NCBI GenBank assembly: GCA_030704615.1
Contig: CM060731.1
Coordinates: forward strand, 21,576,001-21,640,000
DNA length: 64,000 bases
Origin: Takakia lepidozioides
Taxonomy: Eukaryota; Streptophyta; Takakiopsida; Takakiales; Takakiaceae
Direction: 5' to 3'
Position 1 is the first letter of the stretch. Each line of letters begins with the position of its first letter. This document shows positions 1 through 10,399 of this stretch, piece by piece. The notes beneath the pieces are model-generated. The model saw only the letters and a list, made by a program, of their open reading frames with translations, had not been told where the DNA came from and did no database searches. The position numbers were made by a program, and so were the translations under genes.

Positions 1-996
1 CAGGGCTGTTTTGAATCATAGGAACAATTTTTCCAACTGTGTCCCTCCATTCAGCAGAAGACCCCTCACTGTTAGACCTAGAAGTTCTGCCAAGGATACT
101 GTAGTGATTTTCAAAGGTTTTGACAATGTCAACCGATGAAGTCACCACTGCACCTTTAGTAGTCTTCAGCGCTTGTACTTGCTGACCGTTTTTAGGCTTG
201 TACAAACGTTGAAGGGCCAACCATAATTTCTTGTCATTACCACCATGGTGGTTTGAGTTTATTTCACTGTATAACTTATCCCAGTATAATTTCTTCTGAG
301 ACCTAACAAGCTGATTGATATCTTTCCGGAGCTGATAGTACCTCGCCCACAATTCTCTGTTGGTTTTCAAATTGCAGCACTCTTTATAGAGGGCTCGTCC
401 TCACCAAAAGGCCCAATGATATCGTCCTGATGGAGCCCTTTGCCCACCCGGGCATTGAAGTCACCCAATAGCACTACCTGACCTTTGGCAAGGAACGAAG
501 CACAGTCCAGCTTTACATCTTCGAAGGCTTTGTCTGCGTCAGCACTAAGGGTCCCCTCTGTGGGCATGTAAACACAACCCACAAAGAGGTCCTTCGTACT
601 CATGCCGCCCTTCAGATTCAGTTTTAGCCAGATACTATGTTCGTACCTCAAACCCTTGTTGATAATTTCACAATTATCAAACAAGAAATCACGGACAAAG
701 AATCCAACCCTTTTTTGACCGCGTTTGGCAGAGGCTGCCTTGAGAGTACACATCCTACCTGCCCATTTATAACCATTGACATCTCCAACCAGTTTATCCG
801 AAGTTTCCCATGTTTCTTGCCCAACACAGATATGAATATCATTAGTCCGAAGGACTTGTCCCACTTCGAGTTGTTTCCTTTGGTAAGTAAGCCCTGAGAA
901 GTTGAAAGTGGCCAGCCGCAAGCCAGCCCTTTGCATGTGAATTGTTTGTCGTCTAGGTAGCTTGGGATTGCTCCTGGACGCCCAACCGTTCTGCAA
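1..996 (-). pseudogene. LINE ORF2 fragment, endonuclease domain
   Basis: Read on the minus strand this encodes the N-terminal apurinic endonuclease domain of a non-LTR retrotransposon. The strand opens with LRLATFNFSGL, then has QETW (catalytic Glu region) and LLGDFNARVGK (metal-binding Asp/Asn region), in the order known for APE-type LINE endonucleases. No ATG opens the frame, so the element start is not fixed; the first internal Met precedes QRAGLRLATF. Around 367-400 the frame breaks and the reading continues in another frame (LYKECCNLKTNRELWARYYQ and on) to base 1, a linker region before the reverse transcriptase, which lies outside the window. Related reverse-transcriptase and C-terminal pieces lie at 26.7-28.3 kb and 40.5-41.4 kb. 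It is a decayed copy, not a host gene. Confidence 0.8.
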
Positions 997-1689
997 AGGG
1001 GGGACAGTTACCCCATGTGTAGATTTTGCTCGTCTTGTGTAAACTCTTGAGTACCAAATCCTTCAGATTCAGGACGTTCAGGTTCTGTACACTTAGGGGC
1101 ATCTTGTCCCTCTGGCTGTTTGGATTCAATAAGGATGAGAATAGGCCTGATACAGTGAGTACAACCATTGTGTCACGCCAATCATTATTAGGAAAGAAAA
1201 TAGGCCTAATGTGCTCATTACCTCTGATGACTGGGAATCTTGATGCACATGTCCTCCTGTCATTGCTGCACAACAATCCGCCACCACACCCGCATATCAT
1301 CACCGATCAGCCCAGGCCTGCCCCACATTCCCGCGCACTTACTTCATCCCCTTCGATTCCTGCCCTCTACATACATCACAACCTCAAACCTTCTCCCAAG
1401 TCAGTGCCCTCACCACATTCTGGTGCCCTCACCACATTGTCCTACCATGCCCTGTGGAGAGGAGGGGAGAGGAGAGGAGGAAAAAGAGAAAGCCTGCGGA
1501 AGGGAAGGCGAACGCGGGAGAGGAGGAGAAAGAAAAGAGAAAGCCGCGGGAGGTCAGGGGAGAAAGATCGTGGAGCGAAAAAAAAAAAAAAAAAAACAAA
1601 CATACAAAACGACGATTCCACTATTCGTTCCCGGGATGCATCGCGGCGGAATCGCCATTCTTACCACTACACTATCCCTAAAAACTCAA
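997..1689. other. No gene; purine-rich tract and 19-A run
   Basis: No convincing coding sequence. 1454-1577 is strongly G/A-rich on the plus strand and runs into 19 consecutive A (1578-1596). On the minus strand 1680-1615 holds TAGTGTAGTGGTAAGA, which resembles a Pol III A-box, followed by CCCGGGAACGAA and then the T-run. This could be a decayed tRNA-derived sequence, but no full cloverleaf can be drawn. Confidence 0.4.
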
Positions 1690-1835
1690 CAACCCCCTCC
1701 TGTAAAATTATATTTAAGGTGTTTTAAACCCCCATCTGTATGTATAATGTTGTACATGGGGGGGTTTAAAATACCCCCTCCTGTGCACGCACGTGGCTAG
1801 TACATTTAATGAGGAGTGCACCCCCCAGGCCTCGG
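1690..1835 (-). repeat. Dispersed repeat copy 1 (GGCCTGGGGGGTGCAC family)
   Basis: On the minus strand this stretch begins GGCCTGGGGGGTGCACTC, continues through an A/T-rich ATTAAATGT and CACGTGCGT, and ends in stretches related to CCCCCTCCTGTAAA. The same order occurs on the plus strand at 37318-37465. Internal CCCCC/GGGGG blocks in both orientations give fold-back character. It looks like a short non-coding mobile repeat; ends and target duplications are not resolved. Confidence 0.5.
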
Positions 1836-3014
1836 ATGTGGAAGGAAGAGGAGGATGCACGAACCAAGGACATTGTTTTGCCCAAAAAATTGAAGAGGGT
1901 AAAATTGCCGACCTTGGTGATTGAGCAAGCGCATGACTTCATACTGAAGAACACCCCATCCATACATGAGTGGGAGGCAAGATACAATAATCTTGTTCAA
2001 CAACGAGAGGAGGAGACGCTTGCATGGAGGCGGAACCATCCAAGGCCAGTTACTAGACGCCCACGACGAGGAGCGGGCCGCCGGAATGTTCCTTCACAAA
2101 ATTTGCCCATGGAATTGCAGCCTCTAAGTTCATTCCAACAGTGGCTTCGGACTTCAGTTTATGATGTCGTTGCTCAAGGAGAGGTGGTTTCAGATTTGGT
2201 GCAAGACGTTGTAAGGGGCCTCTCTCAATTCGCGACCTCATACACGGCGGTTTGGGTTCACGGTCGTCATTTCCGCATTCGTGCTCTTGACATGAAGCGC
2301 AAAACAACCTTTGATTCTGGCTTGTGTGCCACATATTGGCAAGACTCCGTGTGGGGCAAGGGAGATACACGACCTGCTATGAGCAAACTTGAGTACATTG
2401 GAGAGCTTGAGAGCATATTCCAACTTCAGTATACAAGGTACCGGCCTCTTCTCTTCAAGGGAAGGTGGTTCCAGCCACATCTTGTGGGGCCCTCCGCAAC
2501 ACTAGTGCAAGATGATTGTGGTTTCATGCGCGTCAATGCAGATAGGCTCAACCCTACTCACCGTCCCTCCGATGAGTCTTTTTCACGGCCTTCAGACATG
2601 GAGCAAGTTTTCTTCTCCGATGACAAAACAAGAGGGGGGAATTGGAAGGTGGTTGTGCATGCTCAGCCAAGAGGAAGACGTATCTATCATGGTCTCGGAT
2701 CTCCATGGGGTGAGGCAATTGCGGTGGACGGAGAGACTAGTCATAATGATGCTGATGATGGAGGTTGGGTAGAGGGGGTAGAAGAGGATGATGACGCCCC
2801 GGACAATGCATCCTGGACCCTATATGATGAAGCTCTAGAAGATATGGATGTTGGAGAAGAAGACGAAGACACGGCCATTGACAACGAGGTGGAGGATGAT
2901 ACGCAGGTGCCTTTTGAGAGCCGGGCCATTTATGACGATGACTCCGATGACGAAGAAGACTTGCAGCTTGATGAGGATAAAAAGGCTCCAGATGATGATG
3001 TTCAAGTTGATTAG
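1809..3014 (+). pseudogene. CACTA (En/Spm) TNP2-type transposase C-terminal fragment
   Basis: A 401-codon open frame matching the C-terminal third of plant CACTA TNP2 transposases. Residues ~40-65 (VIEQAHDFILKNTPSIHEW) correspond to the 'RkYvLnNc.Ei' segment after DUF4218. Residues ~195-290 fit DUF4216: YIGELESIFQLQY, LLFKGRWFQPH, GFMRVNADRL, DMEQVFFSDD and WKVVVHAQPRGR. The last ~110 residues are very acidic (D/E runs), as in many TNP2 tails. The Transposase_21 catalytic domain and DUF4218 are absent upstream and no CACTA terminal repeats are visible, so this is a fragment whose start codon is fortuitous. A different TNP2 family member lies at 23.7-26.1 kb. Confidence 0.75.
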
Positions 3015-3655
3015 ACACAAATGTCGTGCGGCTTTTACTCACCCATCCCTTCACTATCCGAGGTGGAAACTCCAAGATAGAAGAGTTGGATATCTCTAAG
3101 CACTCAGCCCACTCAGTACAATCAGTCATGACCTGCAGCTAGTGAATCATGGTTGTGCTTCCCCTTTGTATTCCTTCTTGCCTTCATATTATCAATTACC
3201 TTATCTGATACTGAAGCATCAGATTGCTTCAGTATATTCTTAGTTTCAGTTAATCATGCATTCATTTCACAGCTTCACTCATGTCTCTCTACACAGTGTG
3301 ATTGTATCGAATAAGTTTCAGATTACGATTTATCAGGTACTAGGCCAATGTCAAGTGACTCTAATCCACCCTACAGTATCACTACAGTTCTGCATGAAGT
3401 AAAGCATCTACTGTTCATCTCTCCTACTACTCCGTGCTCTCGTTCTTGCTCTCCGTCTGATCTCCTCTCCTCCCTGACCATCAAGCGCTACCCCCGTGAA
3501 GTGTCCTCTTTCCGTTGCCGCTCCCCTTATCTGCCCGCAAGCTGTTCTAACCACCTAACTAATTAACCGTCATCCCCCAAGTATCACGTTCCTTTTGCAG
3601 ATATCGTTCCCTCACAGTCGTTCCCTGCCATTGATAATTGTTCCCCATGTACTGT
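3015..3655. other. Non-coding, no recognisable feature
   Basis: A/T-rich sequence downstream of the TNP2 fragment. Small open frames such as 3348-3566 show no family resemblance. No terminal repeats could be recognised. Confidence 0.4.
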
Positions 3656-3865
3656 GACAGGCTGTGTCAAGCTGTGACTGGCTGTGTCGGTTGTGTTGGC
3701 TGTGACGGGCTGTGGCGGCCGTGCGAAGCTGTGTCAGGCTGTGTCGGCTGTGATTGGCTGTGACGGACTGTGTCGGCTGTGCGAAGCTGTGTCAGGCTGT
3801 GTCGGCTGTGATTGGCTGTGTCGGGCTGTGTCGGCTGTGCGAAGCTGTGTCAGGCTAGAGGGTGC
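3656..3865. repeat. Minisatellite with 58-bp higher-order unit
   Basis: Built from ~10-bp monomers of the type GGCTGTGTCG / GGCTGTGATT / AAGCTGTGTCA. A higher-order unit starting GTGCGAAGCT recurs at 3721, 3779 and 3837, an exact 58-bp spacing. The upstream part (3656-3720) consists of more diverged monomers. Confidence 0.85.
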
Positions 3866-4742
3866 CCCTCCTTGTCCACAGTTACATCTTATGTAGGGAC
3901 GATGCCAATTGAAGAGTTGACTCTTGTGATTTTTGGATCTGGCCGAACCAGTCGGCAAGTCATTTTTGGTCCTCAAGGTAAGGTTCTCACCTTTGTCACA
4001 GAGCTTGCAGTAGAAGGTCCTTAGTGGCCATGCCACAACAATAGGTTCTTTTTTTATTCTCTGAAAACCCTCCTTAGCATCCTGTGTACATCTACTGCGT
4101 TCAGCAGGAGTTATGTTGCCCCATTTGACCCACATTTCAATAGAAATGGGTGCCAATAAGTTGATATTAGCATGTGGGTGCCACATCATGTGGTCGTTAT
4201 TGGCAACCTCTAATTCAACTGCACGGGGAGGCAACCAAGGGACAAACCGCAGATTTCCAGGAGTGGCACCTGCTGCCCTTTCTTGTTCCACTTGTGAGAT
4301 TTCTACTTGTTCACAGAATTCTCTCACTGCCTCTTTTTCTTCATCTGGTAAAATCATGTGCCCAAGGATTGGGTGATTACTTACAGAAGGGATGAAGTCT
4401 TTTTCAGATGTGTTTGCAGATTTCTGTGTGGAGACAGTCTGGTCATCTTCTGGGTTCGCCATTCTAAGAGCTGCCTCAATGGCTGATCCCTTCTTTTCCC
4501 ATTGTATCAGCTCCTCGGCATCATCTTCCAGTACCTCAATCATTTTAGTATTGAATTCCTGGAGCTTCTCCAGGTACCTGCCATTCTTATTTGCCATGAT
4601 GCCAAGTGCAACCCAATTTTCCAAAGCCGAGGTTTCAAGTAATAACACGGGGTTTTCATCACCTGAATTTTCCAAGGCCTCAGTATCCATCTTTTGCAAT
4701 GCAGCATGAAAGTCACTTGGTGTGACTTGTGCGAGGGTAGCC
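3866..4742 (-). pseudogene. Unrecognised ORF with zinc-finger-like C-terminus, possibly transposon-derived
   Basis: An open minus-strand frame, probably an exon that starts at the acceptor TGTGCAG just above 4742. The N-terminal half is acidic/helical (DTEALENSGDENPVLLLETS; EVLEDDAEELIQWEKKGS). The central part is W/P-rich (LRFVPWLPPRAVELEV, MWVKWGNITPAERSRCTQDA). Near the end is CKLC followed ~25 residues later by spaced His residues (NHKSQLFNWH), which could be a C2-H2 or BED-like finger. The frame then runs into the minisatellite and loses meaning. I do not recognise the family. Its surroundings suggest transposon origin, perhaps the first ORF of the LINE at 1-996, but that is a guess. Confidence 0.35.
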
Positions 4743-5192
4743 TGCACAGCAGGAATTGGAGGAGGTAGTGGGGCTGATACCCCAGGGCTATGAGGTCCTC
4801 ATTCCAGCTAGGACCTCCTTTGGTGACTTTCTGTCAAGGCCCCCCGAGAACGTTTGTCAATATATCAAAATGAGAAGGTGAAAAGGAGAAGGGTAAGGGT
4901 AGATGGTGTGTACAAAAACCACTAAGTACACTGATCAGATAAAGAGAGGGAAGATATACATGTCATGTCAAGACATGGACAAGACCGCTAAGGTCATTGT
5001 CATTGAAAGACAAAACAGCCTTTACAGGGCACCATCTAACATTCCCTTTCATGTTTACAATCTCATTTGAATACCCCATTACATTTCAGGGTCTCTGAAA
5101 AAACAGGGTGGGAGGGTGGGATTCCAGGTCAGTCATATCATGAAAGCACCATAGTTTGCACCATCATTTCAAAAACTCATTTCAAACTCATT

Positions 5193-5425
5193 TCAAAAAC
5201 CAGATTGCAGGTTTGGGGATATTTCCCAGAATCAAGCTCATAGCACTTCAAGTTGAAACAACCAGCCATTCATGCCTTAAGTATTGCAAGTAGACACAAC
5301 ACCTTAGCAAAACAAGTTGTGAAAACCAGATTGCAGGTCTTGGGACAGTCCCCAAGACTCATGCTCAAAAACAATTCAAGTTGAGTTTGAAACAGTCAAA
5401 CAAATATGCCTTAAGCATTTGCTGG
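5193..5425. repeat. Degenerate ~127-bp tandem duplication
   Basis: AAAACCAGATTGCAGGT starts near 5194 and again near 5321. Each copy is followed by similar text (TTCAAGTTGA..., then ATGCCTTAAG..TTGC). The copies differ at many positions. The stretch 4850-5720 otherwise shows no gene. Confidence 0.6.
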
Positions 5426-5924
5426 TTTACATCATGCTTCCTCTTGCCCTATTGGCATGGTTCAAGACATGGTATATATCATGAGGCTGCATGCCAACAT
5501 CCAGGTTTTGAACAAGTCTTCTCCCTAGAGGCTATTGCTGGCCTGAAGGTGACGTTTCAGTGTCGTGTCACAAGCAGGAATCATAAAACAAAAGCAAGGC
5601 AAATTATCTCAAATTTGCCTGCTATCAGCCCTCAAATTCAGACTGCTATGAGAGCCTTAATGAGTGTGTGTGTTCCCTAAACAAGGCGTACCTGTTTGAC
5701 ACAACAGAGTCAAGCTGAGAGGTTTCATTCCAAAGCTAGTTTGGTGATGTGTCGAGCAAGAATATTTCTTTCCTGCAATGAAACCAAACAATGATATCAA
5801 AATAAATCCGACGAACACCAACCATCGAAAGATTGAAAGGGTTAGACTTTTTCTTGAGACAACTAGCAAACACACCAAACTCCCGAATAACAAGCACCCA
5901 AAACACCCACAACTCCAATAACAT

Positions 5925-5950
5925 GAACCTTCACTGCCCAGTGGAGGTTA
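5925..5950. repeat. Palindrome copy 1 (intronic)
   Basis: 26-nt near-palindrome: GAACCTTCACTG, spacer CC, CAGTGGAGGTTA. It lies in the last intron (6067-5773) of the minus-strand gene. Consensus arms of the family are GAACCTCCACTG / CAGTGGAGGTTC around a 2-nt spacer. Confidence 0.9.
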
Positions 5951-8301
5951 ACAAAATGGAAACATCCAGACATAGGTTAAACATGCTATTCCGACAACAT
6001 AAAAACACGAGAGTTAAATCCGGCAAACTGAAAACACAGACAATTCCAAGATGCAGAATCCACTTACAAGCAGAACGTATGTCATTGCCAGTCCTCCGAA
6101 AATGTTCACACAAGACATTCCGTCCCTGCAAAAAAAAAAACCCATGTAATCGTAGGTGTCCGCCCTCAGCTCATGAGTGTAAGTCATGCACTCCTTCTCC
6201 TGCGAGGTCGGGTCTACATCTGGTCCTTGGATAACAAGATTAATTGGGTCCGACGTTAACAAAACAGTTTGAATGTGATCGTCCGGATTCACCATCTCCT
6301 CATCTGTTGCCGGAAATATGTAGTCGAGGCAGAGGATCGTCCGGGAGAAAATAGTCGTGCAGCTCTTGTAAGGTGATTCAAACTCGCCGGGAAAGTAATA
6401 GCCCTGTCGGATAATAAACGATTTTGATCCATGACCATTCTGGATGTATGACACAAGATTTCCCAATGATTCTTGTGTCGAGAAAAACACAAATGTACTG
6501 GACATTAGCTTCCGAGCCACAAAAGCATCCAGGATATTGGAGTAGTCTTTTGCCTCGAAGACGACAGAGTCATCATCACAAACTGTGTTGACGAACACCA
6601 TAGATATGTCGTCGAACCATTTCTTCGGTGCAAGTCCCAACCGTGATCTGGCATCAACAAATTTCTGGTTTCCCCCCAGCTGTGTGTAATGGGACCTGAA
6701 GCTCGTGCGTAGAATCGCCAGGGCATTCTTGTTATCCTTGAAGGTCTGCTTGCACGACAAGACATACTTCTTGAAGGCAGCAGTCATTGGCTGCGTCTCC
6801 ATATTCATCTTCTGTTTACTTACAATGTAGTCGTTTCCGAGCCGATCTCGAAAAGTTTCAAACTCAGCTTTGTTGAAGTTGTATTTTTTTTTTTACATCA
6901 CGCCACTCCTATTTGGTATACGGTTCCGGGTTCTGTTTGCTCCTCTGAGGCCACCCTAAGACTTCCATTACATCGTCGATAATATTCCGTTGCAATTTCA
7001 TTTGGTCAATATACGCGCTCATTGTGTTTTGTCCGCGCCCTTAAATTTCGTTCCCCGAATGCAAATGTCTCTGTTTAGGATTTCCTCCGCCCACTCTTTT
7101 CAACTGCCTGCTATTAAGTCATTGCAGTTTCGCAATAGCGGTTTTATTCAGCGGTAGCTGTTCACCCTTGCACTGAATCCCGAAAATATCAATAAGCTTC
7201 ATTTGTTCCCACTGTTTGAAAACCTCCTCCCACAGGTTTCATACGTCTTCGTCACAGAGAACCAGAACCATGGCCTCCTTCACGCTACTCATCTCCAGTA
7301 TGAGTTGACATGCTTGCATAAATTCCTGGGAAAATAATCAGGGCCAAAGTTAAACATTTCATTCGATATTTGATATTAAATTTTGAGATGAAACAATAAT
7401 CACAACTATCATGTCAATTATACTATACTCCAAATGATAATTCTATTACCAATTCATCTCCGTCCATCTTGTTGTGCCTTGTAATTTGAAGCTCTTTTTG
7501 TAGTGTCTCCTGCTTCGGAATGCGGTGCTCCTCCAAGTCAAATTTGTCCAATCTGTTCATGTTCTCCACCAAGAACAGTTCCAAGAGTGTACCTAGAAAA
7601 TCCTTGAAAAACCCAATGAGCATGAAAAGTTTTGGAAGCATTCTCCGCAACATCACATTTTCATGATCATATGATGTTTCAAGTATTTTTGCGGCACATT
7701 TCCGGAACTGTTACAGGTGGAGAACATAAATAGATTGGAAAAATAAGAGCTGGACAAGCACCTCATTATCAAACAAGACACATTACAAAAGACCTCGTCA
7801 TGTCGAATTTCCGAATGCTGAACCATCCCGCTCGTTCATTGTAGCACCCTCCCTTATGAAGCTATTTTTGTAGTGTCTCTTGCTTCGTAATGCGGTGCTT
7901 CGTAATGTGGTCTCCGTTCGTCACATTAAATCCGAGCTTGCAAATATTTTGGTTCTCTAGCAAAAGGAACAGAAAACACAATGAATCATTTACCTTCCAT
8001 TGTATAGTCTCCGTTGTGTGGTCGTTGTACTTTTTCGGCCTCCCTCTCAGCTCGAAGAAATTTCGGGCATGTGCAACTTTCTCGGGAAAGGTTGTGTCAA
8101 ATTTCTGCGCCTTATTCGGGTCATTTAGGAGCTTAGATAGCTTCACGAGCCTCATCAGATCCTTTGACCATAAAATCTTTGAGGGCCAGTCAGTGTAGTA
8201 CTTCTTAAGATTGTCGTCGTCTACGTCTTGCACAAGTTCCTGCGACAGAATTGAATAAGGTCAGAAATTATATCGACCTAACAAGCATGTTGTTTAAAGT
8301 T

Positions 8302-8333
8302 CATGAACCTCCACTGTCCAGTGGAGGTTCATG
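8302..8333. repeat. Palindrome copy 2 (intronic, longest arms)
   Basis: Perfect 15-nt arms CATGAACCTCCACTG / CAGTGGAGGTTCATG around spacer TC. It sits in the middle of the 129-bp intron 8368-8240. Confidence 0.95.
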
Positions 8334-9429
8334 TTGTTACAAAAATTGGAATTTGTTGAGAAATATACCTTGGCAGCAATGATCGTGTGTTGTCCACCGA
8401 TGACGAAGAATCTGGAATTTTCCACCTCCTTCCAGTTTCGAGGTTTCGAATTAGAAACCTCCATAGGCTTCTCGGGGTTTACGGGAATCAAATAAACTGG
8501 ATGTTTGGAGTCGAACACCCGGAGCTGGTAAAAACGCGCTTTGACTTCGTCTTTGTGCTTCACATTTAGGGGCCTGTACACCATATCCCTGGGAGCAAGC
8601 TCCATCATGGAAACTTTGACGTCCTGGGTCGCCTCAAACCCAAAAAGAAACATGTCATTATAGTCTTGCTCCAGCCTCTCCAACATCTTCTCACACTTCT
8701 CTTTGTCGAATATGTCTTCAACCTTAGGTTTCTTGTTATCTGTCATGAACGCGTGATCCATCTCCTCCTTTTGTTTCTTCTTTCCCCCTGATGTCCCGGC
8801 CTCTTTCTCATCACCACCGGCGTCAATGGATTTCCGTTTTCCTTTCTTTGGCCTCCCTCTTGCAGCCTCCTCCTCCCGCGTCTTTGCAATCTCCTTACCC
8901 TTTAAGTAAAGCACATCCAAGAAAATACCCCAAGCCATGCAAAATCCTTCATCTGTAAATTGAGTATATTCGTCGAAATATGTGAACCCCGCCCTGATGG
9001 ACTCTCTCATCATGGCCTTCCTTAGAATTCGTACCTCCAGTTTGAAGCCAAACGTTTTGGGAAATCTACCATCTTCCATCATGAACATTACCAGCATTGA
9101 AAATTCCACCTCCATCTCCAACTCTACGTCGACCATATCTGCATATTTGAGCTCGGCGACCTCTGCACCATCTTGAATTGGAACCGGAACTTATGGTCCG
9201 GAGGTGTGCCAACGGGTACAATGCCCCATTCTGTGATCTCCGGGTTGAGCTCAAAAATTGCCAGGTGATCATTCTTGAAATTCGGAGATTTCCGAGAAAC
9301 AAAAGAACCACAGATAGGTTTGCACATTCCAACAATACAATCCCTGGGGGTGATGTTGCTGTCCACAAAACAAACCACCTCTGTCGTCAGACACGTATCA
9401 TAACATACCATGCAAAACTCCCAGGACAG

Positions 9430-9455
9430 TAATCTCCACTGTCCAGTGGAGGTTC
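9430..9455. repeat. Palindrome copy 3
   Basis: TAATCTCCACTG, spacer TC, CAGTGGAGGTTC. It lies ~20 nt upstream of the first Met of the minus-strand gene and downstream of the SPEY-repeat ORF. Confidence 0.9.
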
Positions 9456-9651
9456 ACCACTTCACATGCTCATAGCTGACAGATAAAAGAATCCAATTCA
9501 GGAGAAAAAAAAGATATCACTCATAAGAAGAAAAAAAACATTTATTCAGAGAAGGCTCGTCTCGCCATTCCATACATCATGCGGTCTCAAAATTGTTCGA
9601 ATAACGAATACCCAATATCTACAAGAACTCATTTTCTTATATCTACAATAA

Positions 9652-10230
9652 CTATAGGAGGCTATCTCGAATCATCCTCAAGGTTTGAGGGGAGTATTCT
9701 CTAGGGGTATATGTCGGAGAATCTCCAGAGATGTATTCTGGAGAATCTCCAGGGACGTACTCAGGAGAATCTGCAAGGACATATTCTGGAGAATCAGCGG
9801 GGATATATTCTGGAGAATTTACAAGGACAAATACTGCATACTGAGGAGAGTGAGGACTGTATCCGGGAGAGGACGGAAGGACGGATCCCGGGTACTGTTC
9901 ACTATTTCTTACAGAAATGTCATTATCTGAATCAGACTGAAGATTGCACTCATCACTTTCATCTTTCTCTTCCTCTGTTTCCTCCGTTGTCTCCCCTCAA
10001 ATAAGTCCCTCGAACATTGATTCGACAGTGCCCGGATTTATGAAGGTTCGCACGTCAGAGCCCACATCTGATATTTGATTCTCAGATCTCTTCTGGAAGG
10101 TTTTTGTTTTCGATACAACCAGTGATGCGTCTTGGTTTTCTGCTTCGTTGATGCTTACTGGATTCTGTCTCCTTGGCCTCTTACAGATGTCGACGACGGT
10201 CTCAGAACCATCTTTGGCCACCGTGTGCAC
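9652..10230 (-). pseudogene. SPEY-repeat ORF, acidic, unknown function
   Basis: The minus-strand frame runs from 10230 to a TAG at 9652-9654, with one in-frame TGA (after MFEGLI) near 9997. The N-terminal part is basic (KRPRRQNPVS), followed by an acidic segment (GETTEETEEEKDESDEC). The C-terminal third is an 8-residue repeat: NSPEYIPA, DSPEYVLA, DSPEYVPG, DSPEYISG, DSPTYTPR, EYSP. This corresponds to a 24-bp tandem repeat at about 9690-9830. Ser/Pro/Tyr repeats of this kind recall RNA polymerase II CTD-like tails, but no family was recognised. No in-frame ATG opens the frame, so a 5' exon may be missing. A TATAAAAA (10252-10245) and palindrome copy 4 lie just upstream. Confidence 0.45.
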
Positions 10231-10244
10231 TCCTGCTCCCTTTC

Positions 10245-10252
10245 TTTTTATA
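10245..10252 (-). promoter_or_regulatory. Possible TATA box for the SPEY-repeat ORF
   Basis: TATAAAAA on the minus strand, ~15 nt before the open frame. The position fits a core promoter only if an upstream exon or a non-ATG leader is involved, so this is tentative. Confidence 0.3.
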
Positions 10253-10325
10253 CTGACAGAACAGGCACTGACATAAATCTATCTCAATACACCCTTATGT
10301 TGTGCCTTGGCATAGTAACACGCAG

Positions 10326-10351
10326 GAACCTCCATTGGGCAGGCGAGGTTC
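10326..10351. repeat. Palindrome copy 4 (degenerate)
   Basis: GAACCTCCATTG, spacer GG, CAGGCGAGGTTC, followed by ATG as in copy 2. It lies upstream of the SPEY-repeat ORF. Confidence 0.8.
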
Positions 10352-10399
10352 ATGTGGTTTGTCCTGCCGGAGTTTATGGAGGTCTAGTGGTCTACGGAG

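Larger units (their letters stand above)
5725..9411 (-). pseudogene. Decayed multi-exon gene with ParB/sulfiredoxin-like motif
   Basis: Reading from 9411: exon A (9411-8369) encodes a Cys-rich start, an E/M-rich segment, a basic GRPKKGKRKS stretch, and then VYLIPVNP...W...RFFVIGGQHTIIAAK. The GGQH-x4-AAK ending after a beta-strand resembles the ParB/sulfiredoxin fold (GGxHRxxAA); this is by eye only. Exon B is 8239-7994 (82 codons) and exon C 7707-7450 (86 codons). Exon D from 7325 reaches a stop at 7239 and runs on with more stops. A long open stretch 6808-6068 follows, and a last short exon 5772-5725 ends in TGA. Donors and acceptors are canonical and all these introns are phase 0. Lesions: a frameshift near 9185, stops near 7241, 7130, 7050 and 6920, and a frameshift by the T-run near 6890. 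The function is unknown. It is divergent to the DUF7869-like gene at 12.6 kb and shares a palindrome family with it, so both probably belong to one mobile element. Confidence 0.5.

Noticed and set aside
1615-1685. tRNA gene on the minus strand
   Set aside because: Only an A-box-like word and a poor T-arm; no anticodon stem of 5 bp and no acceptor stem.
1026-1800. Overlapping plus-strand open frames rich in R/K/E/G
   Set aside because: Low-complexity purine-rich DNA is open in several frames at once; no family pattern.
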